A stretch of 64,000 bases of DNA from Flagellimonas sp947499585 (GCF_044596045.1 NZ_CP138995.1:1-64000), one strand, 5' to 3'; positions 9,493 through 18,465 are shown, counted from the first letter of the stretch. Made by a program: numbers and translations. Notes: generated by a model from the letters alone, not told the origin.

Positions 9493-10653
9493 ATGGATGT
9501 TGAGGGCTACAAAGCCTTTCAATCACCAAAACGAACAATTCGCGTTATGAAATCATCATTTCATTCATTTGATTATGAAATAATAGAGGGTGATGCTAAT
9601 ATTGTGCTTATGAGCAAAGCATTATCCAAAACAGAGCGATTTCTCAAAGTTGGGCCATACATTCTTTGGTTTGGGATGCATATCGTCATCAGCTTGGTAT
9701 TGAGTTATCAGAGAAGTTTTACGGATACCATATACTATCTGGTCACATATGTTGTTTTTGGCTCTTTGATTATTTGGATTTTTGGATTTAAACTATTTCC
9801 TGAATACTTGTCAAGAGAAGGGAACATCAATCGAAGACTGGGGTTGTTGATTACTACCAATATCATTCTGTTTATAATCGGAATTTATGCGCACTCAATC
9901 ATGGGTGAAGTGCTTGGGTTAGCAAAAATCAGTGACCAATATGCACCCAAATCAGTCAGGATAGCTTTATGGATTTTAATGGTTTTACTGGGGATAATTT
10001 ATATGGCCAGTATTCGCGTTGCACATGTCTATTATCTGAGTGCAGTTCAGAAGATCGAGCACAAAGCGGAAAAGGCCGAGGCCGAACTGAAATTGTTAAA
10101 AAGTCAGATAAGCCCCCACTTTCTGTTCAATACGTTAAATAATATTTACGGTCTTGCCTATCTGAGAGATGAAAGGGCCGCTGAAATGATTTCAAAGCTA
10201 TCCAAGCTGTTGCGTTATTTACTGTATGACTGTGATCGGCCCAAAGTACTCTTGACCAAAGAAAAGGAACTTATAGAACACTATTTGAGCATACAGTTGC
10301 TTAAACATGAAGATTCCCGCAATGTGGATTTCTATCATGCAGGAATTACGGATAACAATAAAATTGCGCCTATGATTCTTATCAATTTTATTGAAAATTG
10401 TTTTAAACACTCCGATTGGGAAACCAATCCCCAAGGTTGGATCAAGATCAGTTTGGAAGTGGAAAAAAACGAACTTAGTTTTAGAACAGAAAATACCTTT
10501 AAGGAAGAAGCCGGGGAAATTACGATGCATCGTAGAGGAATCGGACTTACGGGTTCACTAAAACTTCTAGAGGCCAATTACCCGCGGAAACACGAAATTG
10601 ATATAACCAGGGAAAATAACGTGTATCAACTAGACCTAAAGATTACATTATGA
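9493..10653 (+). CDS. LytS-type sensor histidine kinase
   Basis: A 386-residue membrane kinase. Four hydrophobic segments lie between about residues 52 and 185, followed by a short coiled coil and a His_kinase domain with the phospho-acceptor His209 in SPHFLFNTLNNIYGLA. The C-terminal HATPase has the N-box INFIENCFKHS and a G-rich end RGIGLTGSLKLL. It lacks a recognisable extracellular sensor domain, so the signal may be in the membrane. Starts at 9493, 9547 (MKSSF) or 9610 (MSKAL) are all possible. Its stop overlaps the regulator start by four bases (ATGA), so the two form a coupled two-component system. Confidence 0.9.
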   Translation: MDVEGYKAFQSPKRTIRVMKSSFHSFDYEIIEGDANIVLMSKALSKTERFLKVGPYILWFGMHIVISLVLSYQRSFTDTIYYLVTYVVFGSLIIWIFGFKLFPEYLSREGNINRRLGLLITTNIILFIIGIYAHSIMGEVLGLAKISDQYAPKSVRIALWILMVLLGIIYMASIRVAHVYYLSAVQKIEHKAEKAEAELKLLKSQISPHFLFNTLNNIYGLAYLRDERAAEMISKLSKLLRYLLYDCDRPKVLLTKEKELIEHYLSIQLLKHEDSRNVDFYHAGITDNNKIAPMILINFIENCFKHSDWETNPQGWIKISLEVEKNELSFRTENTFKEEAGEITMHRRGIGLTGSLKLLEANYPRKHEIDITRENNVYQLDLKITL

Positions 10654-11375
10654 AAATGAAATGTCTAATTGTCGATGATGAACATATTGCCCGAAAGATT
10701 CTTTCGGATTATGTTGGTAAAGTCCCTGAGTTGGAATTGGTGGCTTCCTGTAGTTCTGCACTGCAAGCGCTCAACCATATTAAAAAGGATAGTATAGATG
10801 TTTTGTTTCTCGATATACAAATGCCAGATCTTACAGGTCTTGACTTTCTGAAAATCCTACCAAACAGGCCAGCTACCATACTTACTACTGCATATTCCGA
10901 GTATGCAGTTCAGAGTTACGAACTGGATGTTATAGACTATTTATTAAAACCAATAGATTTCGACCGGTTTTATAAAGCGGTCACCAAAGCTATTTCACTC
11001 AAAGATTCAAAAGTCGATTATCCCTTAACTACATCACCAGCTCAGCCTACGGACAAACTATTTATTAAAGCAGATAGTAAAATCATCAGCGTCGCATTTC
11101 AGGACATTATTGTCATTAATGGTCAAGGTCCCTATGTACAGCTAATTACCGTTCATGATCGTAAAATTATGACGTTGCAGTCAATGAGTAAATTAGAAGA
11201 ACTGCTTCCTGCCAATTTTCACAGGATACATCGTTCTCACATTGTCAATATCAATCATATAGACAGTATTTATGGTAATATGGTAAGATTAAAAGATCAT
11301 ACGGCCGTAGTGAGTAAAAACAAACGAGACGAATTCCTTAAGCTAATTGATCAGCTCAATTTATTGGGGGACTGA
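10650..11375 (+). CDS. LytTR-family response regulator
   Basis: A 241-residue response regulator. The receiver domain has the acidic pair Asp9/Asp10, phospho-acceptor Asp55 (LFLDIQMP) and Lys100 (YLLKP). A LytTR DNA-binding domain follows from about residue 135 (ADSKIISVAFQDIIVINGQG, then NFHRIHRSHIVNINHI). It overlaps the LytS-like kinase gene by ATGA and is its evident partner. Likely targets are its own operon and the divergent protease/barrel operon; this is inference from position. Confidence 0.93.
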   Translation: MKMKCLIVDDEHIARKILSDYVGKVPELELVASCSSALQALNHIKKDSIDVLFLDIQMPDLTGLDFLKILPNRPATILTTAYSEYAVQSYELDVIDYLLKPIDFDRFYKAVTKAISLKDSKVDYPLTTSPAQPTDKLFIKADSKIISVAFQDIIVINGQGPYVQLITVHDRKIMTLQSMSKLEELLPANFHRIHRSHIVNINHIDSIYGNMVRLKDHTAVVSKNKRDEFLKLIDQLNLLGD

Positions 11376-11627
11376 TTTTGGGATTACTTAAAAAGATAGG
11401 TGTACCATTAAAAGAACGTTTTTCAGGACTCTGCTGATTTTTCCAAACGGTTTTATCTTAGGGGCGTTTAGAGGGACTGTAACATTTTATATCTGAATTG
11501 GTCCCAAAAGTTCAAATGATTATAGATATAATAGGAATATAACTACTAGCACCTATATTTCTTAAATTTGATGTATATAGTAACTTGTTATTATATAACA
11601 TTGTTACAAACAATTAAATTCTCTACC

Positions 11628-11915
11628 ATGATCCTACAAATTATAAAATTGAAATCCAATCTTCCCGAAGATGAATTATTAAAAAGAGCAAAGGAAAGAG
11701 AACCTCAATTTCAAGCCATCCCAGGGCTCATTCAAAAATACTATGTAAAGACTGATCAGTCTGGTGAATATGGAGGAATTTATGTTTGGGATTCTCCAGA
11801 ATCACTGAAATCTTATCGACAATCTGATTTAGCCAAAAGTATTCCGGAAGCATATGAAATTAATGAAGTTCCGAATATTGAAATTATGGATATTCTTTTT
11901 CAATTAAGAAAATGA
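11628..11915 (+). CDS. YdhR-like putative monooxygenase / dimeric alpha-beta barrel protein
   Basis: A 95-residue protein starting at ATG 11628 (MILQIIKLKSNLPEDELLKRA). An upstream ATG at 11568 would add 20 residues that look non-coding. The sequence fits the ferredoxin-like dimeric alpha-beta barrel fold of YdhR-type proteins: an early strand, an amphipathic helix with REPQFQAIPGLIQKYYV, the GGIYVWDSPESL turn, and a final EIMDILFQL strand. The YdhR family is annotated as putative monooxygenase, but the activity is unproven. It stands alone, upstream of a repeat element. Confidence 0.7.
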   Translation: MILQIIKLKSNLPEDELLKRAKEREPQFQAIPGLIQKYYVKTDQSGEYGGIYVWDSPESLKSYRQSDLAKSIPEAYEINEVPNIEIMDILFQLRK

Positions 11916-11919
11916 AAAA

Positions 11920-11993
11920 AATCGGAATTTAATGGCAGAATGCAACGGAATTCGACAATCGGAATGTGAAAATGAGAGCGTGAAAATCGGAAT
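11920..11993 (+). repeat. Three copies of a 9-bp direct repeat
   Basis: AATCGGAAT occurs at 11920-11928, 11957-11965 and 11985-11993, in a non-coding stretch directly after the YdhR-like gene and before the attC-like element. Degenerate short repeats of this type are common around such elements in Bacteroidota; the function is unknown. Confidence 0.6.
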
Positions 11994-12004
11994 GAAAAAA
12001 TAAA

Positions 12005-12140
12005 AACGGTTTGTAACAACGTGTATAATTAATTGCTGCGGATTTTCACTTCGGAAAATCACACGCATTAATTATCTTAGGCAACAGCAGAATGTTTCCA
12101 ACGAACCATCCCGCAACTAATCATACACAAACCGTTAGAT
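12005..12140 (+). repeat. attC-like imperfect inverted-repeat element
   Basis: The element is bounded by a perfect 10-bp inverted repeat (AACGGTTTGT at 12005-12014, ACAAACCGTT at 12127-12136). It ends with GTTAGAT (12134-12140), which fits the GTTRRRY right-end consensus of integron attC sites. Inside is a long imperfect hairpin at 12025-12075: ATAATTAAT pairs with ATTAATTAT and GATTTTC pairs with GAAAATC around the loop ACTTCG. The left side (TAACAAC then GTGTA) departs from the RYYYAAC consensus. It may be an attC relative or an unrelated mobile intergenic repeat. No integron integrase is in the window. Confidence 0.5.
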
Positions 12141-12172
12141 GGTCTTTCGACTAGTTATACTAATTTCTAAGG

Positions 12173-13048
12173 CTATAGTGCCTGTATGGAATCTAGCTTC
12201 TTTTTTGAAAGTTCATAGGTTTTTTTTAGACTTTCACTATTCCTAAAATGTTCTCCATAATTATATGCTTTTTCAATAGACTTTACTGTTTTGTCATAAA
12301 GTTTATTGTTGTAGTAAACAATATGTTCAAACTCGGCAAAATAGATGTCATTTTTAGCATTTGCACCATATTTTTTTGCTTTTTCTAAATACTCTAATGC
12401 TCCTTCTTTATCTCCTTTCCAGGCAAGCACTGCAGACATAAACTCATAACCTTTAGGAAGATTCGGAATCAATTCGGTACTTTTTTTATAACATTCAAAT
12501 GCCTCATCCAATTCATCATTATAATAATATGCCATACCTAAGGACCAAATAGCAGCAGCGCTATCAGGATACATATCCACTACTTTTTGAAAATACTTTT
12601 TTGCTTTATCATAATCTTCTTCAACTAAAAGAGAATACTCCGCTTGCATTATATCTCGTTCTGATTTTAGATTCGATTTTTTAGATAGTTCAAACGCTTT
12701 AGTTACCTTTTCTTTATATTTTTCTGGGTCTTGTTCATAAAACCCTCCCATTAAAACCCCACTTGGATAATTGGGATCTAGCTCCTTGACTTTTGCGGCT
12801 TTCTTTTCAAACTCGCTCTTATCCCCATAGAAATAGAAGTTTGCTGACAAATCATTAAAAAGTTGATGTACTTCGGGAACTTTTGAATCTACTGCGAGGG
12901 TGAATCCATGTGTATTCAAATCTTTTGGAGCGTATTTTTCAACAAACTCGTCTTCAATTTCTCGATCTGTTTTCTGGGCTTGACAACTCAATAAATTGGC
13001 TGCTGTTAACAATACAACCATATACTTTTTACTTCTCATATCTAACAT
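12173..13048 (-). CDS. TPR-repeat lipoprotein
   Basis: A 291-residue lipoprotein with lipobox LLSC (Cys22) and TPR units across residues 110-260 (AAIWSLGMAYYYNDELDEAFECYKKSTELIPNL is represented by the canonical W-LG-Y and A---Y positions; a second unit is GYEFMSAVLAWKGDKEGALEYL). The repeats suggest a protein-binding scaffold at the membrane. It sits one base from the stop of the upstream DUF2911 gene, so the two are co-transcribed. Starts at 13048 (MLDMRSKK) or three codons later (MRSKK) are both possible. Confidence 0.75.
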   Translation of the reverse strand: MLDMRSKKYMVVLLTAANLLSCQAQKTDREIEDEFVEKYAPKDLNTHGFTLAVDSKVPEVHQLFNDLSANFYFYGDKSEFEKKAAKVKELDPNYPSGVLMGGFYEQDPEKYKEKVTKAFELSKKSNLKSERDIMQAEYSLLVEEDYDKAKKYFQKVVDMYPDSAAAIWSLGMAYYYNDELDEAFECYKKSTELIPNLPKGYEFMSAVLAWKGDKEGALEYLEKAKKYGANAKNDIYFAEFEHIVYYNNKLYDKTVKSIEKAYNYGEHFRNSESLKKTYELSKKKLDSIQAL

Positions 13049-13049
13049 T

Positions 13050-13928
13050 TTAGTTTTTAATTTTACTCAATAAGTCCTTCATTTTTATTGCATGTGCCTC
13101 TGAGACCATTAGTCGCCGTTCATCAGTCCAATTTTCAGGATTAGTCTTTACAAAATCTATTGCTGTTTTAAGGGTTTTAAGTGCTTCTTTATATTGTTTT
13201 CTCTTTGTTAATAAATCGATTTTGAGATTATAAAACCACGATACTTTTCTTAAATCTATGGCTCTACTAATCAGCTTTAGCGCAGTTTCCAATTCTGTAT
13301 TTAAAAAGTAGTAATAGTCGGCGCCTACAGCAAGTAAATCTGGATCCTCGACATTACCTGACAAGTATTCTTCTTTGACCATTTTCATCAGACGCTTATC
13401 GGTTTGTGTCTTGATTTCGAAAGTCACACGGGTATTTTCCCAAGAAATATTCAATTCTGCATTGGCGGCTACTAAATCAATATCAATTGTAAATGATTCG
13501 TAATACCTGTTAGATATATTTGCTTTCGTTTTAAAACGAATTACATCTTTGGTTTTGTCATAACCTTCCAATCCATAAATAGTTGGATCGCTATTTAGAA
13601 TTATTGTCCATTCTTGTTTGTCTGGAATGGTGAACAATGAATACTGTCCCGCTGGTAATACTGTATCGTCTATTACTACAGCATCATCAAATTTGATTTT
13701 TGTGCCATTACCTGCACCCGTTCGCCATAGTTTTCCATAAGGTATAAGTTCACCAAAAATGGTACGCCCCCTGGCTATGGGGCGTTCGTATGCTATTGAA
13801 ATTGTTGTAATTCCAACTTTTTGTTCAATACTTCCCTTTGGACTGAGTGACGGGAATTCCGTTTGGGCTACCAACCCGACCGCAGATAGTGTTAGCAATA
13901 GTAAAAGATAAACCTTCATAATTCTCAA
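13050..13928 (-). CDS. DUF2911 domain secreted protein with C-terminal TPR-like region
   Basis: A 292-residue secreted protein with a signal peptide ending near GLVAQ. Residues 25-170 are a typical DUF2911 domain: SIAYERPIARGRTIFGELIP, LWRTGAGNGTKIKF, LPAGQYSLFTIP and WTIILNSDP. The C-terminal part (about 185-290) is helical and TPR-like (TALKLISRAIDLR, ALKTLKTAIDFV). DUF2911 has no known activity. It is followed immediately by the TPR lipoprotein gene, which suggests the two proteins work together in the periplasm. Confidence 0.88.
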   Translation of the reverse strand: MRIMKVYLLLLLTLSAVGLVAQTEFPSLSPKGSIEQKVGITTISIAYERPIARGRTIFGELIPYGKLWRTGAGNGTKIKFDDAVVIDDTVLPAGQYSLFTIPDKQEWTIILNSDPTIYGLEGYDKTKDVIRFKTKANISNRYYESFTIDIDLVAANAELNISWENTRVTFEIKTQTDKRLMKMVKEEYLSGNVEDPDLLAVGADYYYFLNTELETALKLISRAIDLRKVSWFYNLKIDLLTKRKQYKEALKTLKTAIDFVKTNPENWTDERRLMVSEAHAIKMKDLLSKIKN

Positions 13929-14077
13929 TTTGTTTATTGTTAAAATATTTCGTTATTAATGATGTAAACTAGAAGGTACAGACGCTCAAGAGCCCTGATA
14001 ATTGAACTTCATTTAGCTTTAGTCTTTGAAATCGTTTTGATTTTTCAGATAACCCTTTGTGTTTTTTTGGATTACTA

Positions 14078-14839
14078 TTATTCTATGTTTGAAATAAATT
14101 CAAACGCATGTTTTATATCGGTCGCTTGAAGCAACACTTCTTTTGTGTTTTCATCCTCTCCACCAGAAGAGACCAAACCGACAATTTTTCCTTGATTATC
14201 CACTACGGGCGCTCCGCTTAAGCCTCCTAAGCTTTTGGGGCCACTTATTTGTATTAGGTTATGAAAATTTCCTTCAGTAGCATCGAATTTGTATTCATAA
14301 GCGCGTTGTGATCCAACTGTATCTTTATAAGTCCACCCGACTGCGTATAAAAGTTCTCCTTTCTTTAGTGGTTTCTTCCTTAAGGATAATGGGGTATGGT
14401 TGGTTTTGTTTTCTTTCACCGAGAAAACTAACCAATCTTCATAAGTATCCCAGTTGGTATCCATATAGTTCCAAGTAAGGGAGTCTTTTTTATTTGTATT
14501 CAATAACTTGTCGGTAATAATATGTTTTGTGCTATCATTCTTCGGGTGCATTTTCCACTGCTTCAAACCTCCTTCAAAGTCAACAAATTTCATTTCATCG
14601 GTCTTGGCTATCATCAAAATATGCTTTGCTGTAATAGCATAGCTTTTACCATCAAATGCCACTAGAAAACCATTTGACGCATTTGAATTATCAAATGATG
14701 AATCTTGATAAGAAACACTATTGATAAGGCCAATTGGAGTTTCCTTTAAGCTTTTAGTTGTTGAACAACTTATAACTACCAACGTAATTATTACAACTAC
14801 TAACGCATTCTTAAATTTTAAAATCTCTGTAAATGTCAT
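14078..14839 (-). CDS. Trypsin-like serine protease lipoprotein
   Basis: A 253-residue protein with a lipoprotein signal (VVISC, Cys25). The fold pattern is trypsin-like: a histidine in YAITAKHILM (His77) and the nucleophile motif GGLSGAPVVDNQGKIVGLVSSG with Ser in GLSGAP. An aspartate between them (around DTNWDTYEDWLVFSV) is the probable third catalytic residue. No PDZ domain follows, unlike the HtrA-like gene earlier in the window. The substrate is unknown. The Ser and His motifs make the family call good, but activity is not proven. Confidence 0.75.
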   Translation of the reverse strand: MTFTEILKFKNALVVVIITLVVISCSTTKSLKETPIGLINSVSYQDSSFDNSNASNGFLVAFDGKSYAITAKHILMIAKTDEMKFVDFEGGLKQWKMHPKNDSTKHIITDKLLNTNKKDSLTWNYMDTNWDTYEDWLVFSVKENKTNHTPLSLRKKPLKKGELLYAVGWTYKDTVGSQRAYEYKFDATEGNFHNLIQISGPKSLGGLSGAPVVDNQGKIVGLVSSGGEDENTKEVLLQATDIKHAFEFISNIE

Positions 14840-14905
14840 TTTGATGTATTGGGTTGCTAATTAAGATATATCAAGTACTTACTTAGTTCTTCTGAAGATT
14901 GATTC

Positions 14906-15754
14906 CTATTTGTTTACTGAAAGAATATTCTCTTTAGTAAACCCATTATTGAACTTAATCTGGGTTAGTGTTTGTGTTATGCTCGGTGATTGAACATATG
15001 CACCTTTTGTATCAGGCAAAAAGTAGTTTCGGTTTACTGCTATTTTTTGACCTTCTATAGCCTCATATTCATATTCGGCCAAAATTACAGGTGCGTTAAT
15101 ACCAAGAAAAGGAAGTGAGAAATAAAACCGGTCTATTAGCTGTGTTTCCTGATTTACGTAAAGAATGTAAACATCATTCTTTTCTTTTCCGGTTACTTCA
15201 GCGTCATAGGTGATTTCTAGCTTTGTGTAGTCAATACCATTATAAATTTCTTTGCCTAAATATTTTGCAATAGTCCCAGGGTCATTCAATTTATAAGACA
15301 TAACAAACCAAAAATAATTGGCACGTCTCACGAATTGACCAACCGAAATAGTTTGTTCATTGGCAACAGTTTTCCCATTAAGCGTTATGGTTGTATTTTC
15401 ACCATCAAAAAGATGTGTCACAATTCCTTCATCATTTGGCATAGTATTTATTTCGTGCCGTGTATAGTGACCAAATGAGATTTCAGCATCAAATATGTAG
15501 CGTTCTGTAGAGATATCAGCTTTACCTTGCGGAACGGTATACTCATAATGGTATTCCACATCATTTTTACTGCGCAGATGATTCCATCCACCATGCGCAG
15601 CTTCCACAGCGGCGAGTATATCTTTAGGGTTTGTAAAGTCAATTTGAGGGTTCTCAACTTGCTTTTCTGCTACCACTTGCTTATCAGCTTGTTTACAGCC
15701 GATTAGGGTTGTTGAAATTAGTAAGGCTATCAAAAAGGACTTTCGCTGTGTCAT
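14906..15754 (-). CDS. DUF6503 family lipoprotein
   Basis: A 282-residue lipoprotein (signal ending TLIGC, Cys20). The mature part opens with ILAAVEAAHGGWNHLRSKNDVEY, the AHGG-W signature of the DUF6503 family, and continues with repeated beta strands (YIFDAEISFGHYTRHE, THLFDGENTTITLNGK, KLEITYDAE, YVNQETQLIDRFYFS) like LolA/outer-membrane lipoprotein-sorting folds. A role in carrying a hydrophobic ligand is possible but not shown. It lies downstream of a decayed regulator gene on the same strand. Confidence 0.75.
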   Translation of the reverse strand: MTQRKSFLIALLISTTLIGCKQADKQVVAEKQVENPQIDFTNPKDILAAVEAAHGGWNHLRSKNDVEYHYEYTVPQGKADISTERYIFDAEISFGHYTRHEINTMPNDEGIVTHLFDGENTTITLNGKTVANEQTISVGQFVRRANYFWFVMSYKLNDPGTIAKYLGKEIYNGIDYTKLEITYDAEVTGKEKNDVYILYVNQETQLIDRFYFSLPFLGINAPVILAEYEYEAIEGQKIAVNRNYFLPDTKGAYVQSPSITQTLTQIKFNNGFTKENILSVNK

Positions 15755-15865
15755 TGATTACTGATTGTTTTGAAGCTGAAAAATAGAACAATTCAGTTCT
15801 CGGTTTTATTGGAGTGGCTATGCACTGCATAAGTGTAGCTGGAAAGTTGACAACTGTAGACGAAC

Positions 15866-16433
15866 TTAAAAAAGCCCTGTCTTCCGTAAAGCCTCTAAAA
15901 AATCTTGTTTATAGGTTCTACCAATTGGAAGGATATTACCTTTTACGAAAACTTGATTTCCAGAAACTTTTTCTATCTGATCCAGATTAATGATATAAGA
16001 ACGGTGCGCTCTGTTAAAGTTAAACTGACGTAGCTTTTCAGACCAATTTTGAAGACTGTCTAACACTAGTACTTCTCTTTCCACAGTGACTACATTTACA
16101 TAATCTACCTCCGCCTTTAAAAAGAGAATATCTTCTATATTGGTTTTATAAATAGCCTTGTCCGCGTATAGAAAGATTTGATTTTTAGTATCCTTTTCTT
16201 GTTCTGTTAATAGCGAACGCACTCTGGAAAGCGACTTATAAAAGCGTTCATAAGAAAAAGGTTTTACCAGATAATCCGTTACCCTTCTTCAAAAGCTTCA
16301 ATGGCATAATTTGGATAGGCCGTTGTAACGATAACCATTGGAGGGTTTTGCAAAGTTTTTAAAAAAGATAGTCCGTTATGCAAAAGAAAGTCTCCTTTAT
16401 CGCATTTTCGGGTGTTACCTCAACTAGTTTCAT
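15866..16433 (-). pseudogene. Decayed LytTR response regulator
   Basis: The C-terminal LytTR domain is intact (15866-16222: ILFLKAEVDYVNVVTVERE, FNRAHRSYIINLDQIEKVSG, then ILPIGRTYKQDFLEAL). Upstream the receiver is broken. From ATG at 16433 the frame reads MKLVEVTPENAIKE and then stops; in the next frame one reads GLSFLKTLQNPPMVIVTTAYPNYAIEAFEEG followed by TAA; adding one G to the GGG run restores VTDYLVKPFSYERFYKSL, in frame with the LytTR part. The first strand with the acidic pair and the segment with the phospho-acceptor Asp are missing. This is an old pseudogene with a deletion and at least two frame changes. A GTG at 16222 could still give a bare DNA-binding domain. Confidence 0.85.
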
Positions 16434-16435
16434 AA

Positions 16436-16834
16436 TTATTCCTTTATTGTTTTTATCATTTTTGCGGTAGGAATAATAGGTATATCCCAAGCCTCTTTAA
16501 TCTTACCATCAATAATGCACCATACTACAATAGCGTCAATTTCCATTTGATTTCCTTTTAATATCATGGTGTCTTTAACATGTGTAATGACTAATTCATT
16601 ACCCATAGGGATTATGGATAAGGGATGTACCTTAAAGGAACCACTAGTGCGACCAGCCAATATTTCGAAAAAATCCTTCAGTCCTAAGAGGCCTAAATAG
16701 TCTCCTTCTACTTCGGGCAATTCAGGGTTGTAATAATGCCAAACAAAGTCCTCGGAAAAGTCTTCGGCACTTGCTGGTAAGTTGGTAAGATCAAGTCTTT
16801 TTAAAACCTCAATATTTGGATGTTCTTTGTTCAT
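16436..16834 (-). CDS. SnoaL/NTF2-like protein
   Basis: A 132-residue protein without a signal peptide. Its layout is that of the SnoaL-like NTF2 fold: an N-terminal helix, DFSEDFVWHYYNPELPEVEGDYLGLLGLKDFFEILAGRT (helix and pocket, residues about 25-62), then strands FKVHPLSIIPMGNELVITHVKDTMIL and IDAIVVWCIIDGKIKEAWDIP. The final W-D-I-P stretch is typical. Members are small-molecule-binding proteins or isomerases; no substrate can be assigned. It ends just before the decayed LytTR gene and starts four bases after the bactofilin-like gene on the same strand. Confidence 0.8.
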   Translation of the reverse strand: MNKEHPNIEVLKRLDLTNLPASAEDFSEDFVWHYYNPELPEVEGDYLGLLGLKDFFEILAGRTSGSFKVHPLSIIPMGNELVITHVKDTMILKGNQMEIDAIVVWCIIDGKIKEAWDIPIIPTAKMIKTIKE

Positions 16835-16838
16835 GATT

Positions 16839-17966
16839 CTAATTTTTTGCTAGTTGTTTTTTAGAGCGAATCACTTTTAAGGTCAATGCGCCATAAGTAA
16901 TTGCCAGTATAACAACAGAGACAACTATTCCTACATAGGGTATTGTGGTAAGCAGACGCATTAAGAGGACAAATCCTAAGGCAATGAATGTAGTACTCCA
17001 AAAGCCCCAATTCATATCCTTTTTATACTTTAAATAGTAGGCCAGTAATAATCCAGCAATTAATTGACCGAAAAGCAAACTAAATATAAATATAGCCGCT
17101 GTGAATAGACCTAACGGAATGCCAATAATCATGAGCAGCGCCACAATAATTAATAAAGGAATACCTACTAGGTAAACCAATCCAAAGCCAAAACTTTTAA
17201 GCCAGTTTTTCTCTAAGCCTTCAACAGTTTTTGAAAAAGCGTGTTTAAAGAGTGCATGAAAAACAAGAATTCCCAGGAGTGCTGTTAAGATATATTTCAC
17301 CCAGGATAATAATGATTTTGTGCCAAAGGTTGTTAAAGATAGTTGCGTAGCATCTTCCTTGAGATCTTCATTGAATTGTGCTTGCGTATTAACCAGCGCA
17401 TCATTAAAATCAATTTCGCCCTTGCCATGATAGTACTGAACTTCTTTATAGAATTTAGCGTTAGGTCCGATGATAATTTCATCTGATGTAATTTTTGAAG
17501 TCTCTTTTATTGTTCCATTTATAAAAACGTCGGCGCCTTTAATGTCGAGCTTTCCAATCACCTCGCCATTTATTTCAATGCTACCGGCAAAACATTTAAG
17601 GTTCCCATGTACTTTAGCATTCTCAGTAAGGATGACTTCCCCACCAAAAATGACTAAATCGTCACCTACTTCAGAGTCAATAGTAGTCCTTCCTACCGCT
17701 ATACGAACGTCATCTGCTATATAACTGTTGAGAAATAATTCTCCTCCAGCTGCCGTCAGGTCTCCGTTAATACTATCATTAACGATGAGTTTTCCTCCGG
17801 CGATGACCAAGTCTCCTTGTACCACAGCATTCACTATGATAGTTTCTCCGGCGCGATAGGCATCATCCTGTTGTACCTTATCAATTAAGATCTCACCTTC
17901 ATGTTCTGTTTGGCCAAAAGAGACCATAGAGCAAAGTAATATAAACAAAATAGCTATAGTTTTCAT
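16839..17966 (-). CDS. Bactofilin-like secreted/membrane protein
   Basis: A 375-residue protein from ATG 17966; a GTG at 17993 would add nine residues ahead of the signal peptide. After the signal (cleavage near VSFGQ) residues 30-180 form a regular beta-helix like a polymer-forming bactofilin: GDLVIAGGKLIVNDSINGDL, GDDLVIFGGEVIL, GNLKCFAGSIEINGEVIG. The C-terminal half has four or five membrane segments (about 215-365). The beta-helix is predicted outside the cytoplasm, unlike classical cytosolic bactofilins, so a scaffold role at the periplasmic membrane face is inferred. Confidence 0.75.
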   Translation of the reverse strand: MKTIAILFILLCSMVSFGQTEHEGEILIDKVQQDDAYRAGETIIVNAVVQGDLVIAGGKLIVNDSINGDLTAAGGELFLNSYIADDVRIAVGRTTIDSEVGDDLVIFGGEVILTENAKVHGNLKCFAGSIEINGEVIGKLDIKGADVFINGTIKETSKITSDEIIIGPNAKFYKEVQYYHGKGEIDFNDALVNTQAQFNEDLKEDATQLSLTTFGTKSLLSWVKYILTALLGILVFHALFKHAFSKTVEGLEKNWLKSFGFGLVYLVGIPLLIIVALLMIIGIPLGLFTAAIFIFSLLFGQLIAGLLLAYYLKYKKDMNWGFWSTTFIALGFVLLMRLLTTIPYVGIVVSVVILAITYGALTLKVIRSKKQLAKN

Positions 17967-18465
17967 TAGTGCTGTTTTTTTAGATTCTAGCACTAAATAT
18001 ACTGACCGTCAATTACTTGAAAAATGACGTGAATCATTAAAGGCTTCTTTTTTCCAGTTGATCTTGGGAATTGAATTCACTTGTTTAACTTATAAGGTGG
18101 ACAATACACGCTCAAAGGGAGTATTCACAATATTGGAATCGTTACAACACTGTATATGGAGCATTATGATTGAGAATTCAGCCCATTTTTAAAGATTCAT
18201 AAAACGAGCGTTTGTTAGGACCATATATACATGTAAATAATCCCACCTATCTTTAAACTTTCCCAACGTCCACCGGAAGGCCAACATTAAGAACTTAAAT
18301 TACTAAGAAAATGTCCCTAGATTCGGGACCTGGTGAGTTTATACAAAAAAACACACACGCACTTAATGAATTGGTCAAATGAATGCAAATCGATTCAATT
18401 GATATTGTTTTCAGGAAATTTTTGAGTCCGTTTTTAAACTTTGTTGTACTAATGTTGTACTAAAA
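17967..18465. other. Gene-poor stretch beside tRNA-Leu
   Basis: About 500 bp without a supportable gene. It contains a small hairpin (GTCCC/GGGAC, about 18313-18330) and, next to the tRNA terminator, a tandem GTTGTACTAA repeat (18443-18452 and 18454-18463). This looks like a possible scar of an element once integrated at the tRNA 3' end. Confidence 0.4.
18443..18463 (+). repeat. Tandem 10-bp repeat next to tRNA-Leu
   Basis: GTTGTACTAA is present twice with one base between copies (18443-18452, 18454-18463), about 45 bp beyond the 3' end of the tRNA gene. Short direct repeats in this position are compatible with a recombinase arm site or old attachment site. Confidence 0.45.

Noticed and set aside
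11568..11627. Upstream start for the YdhR-like protein
   Set aside because: The added 20 residues are hydrophobic without a signal-peptide layout, and the family starts at the second ATG.
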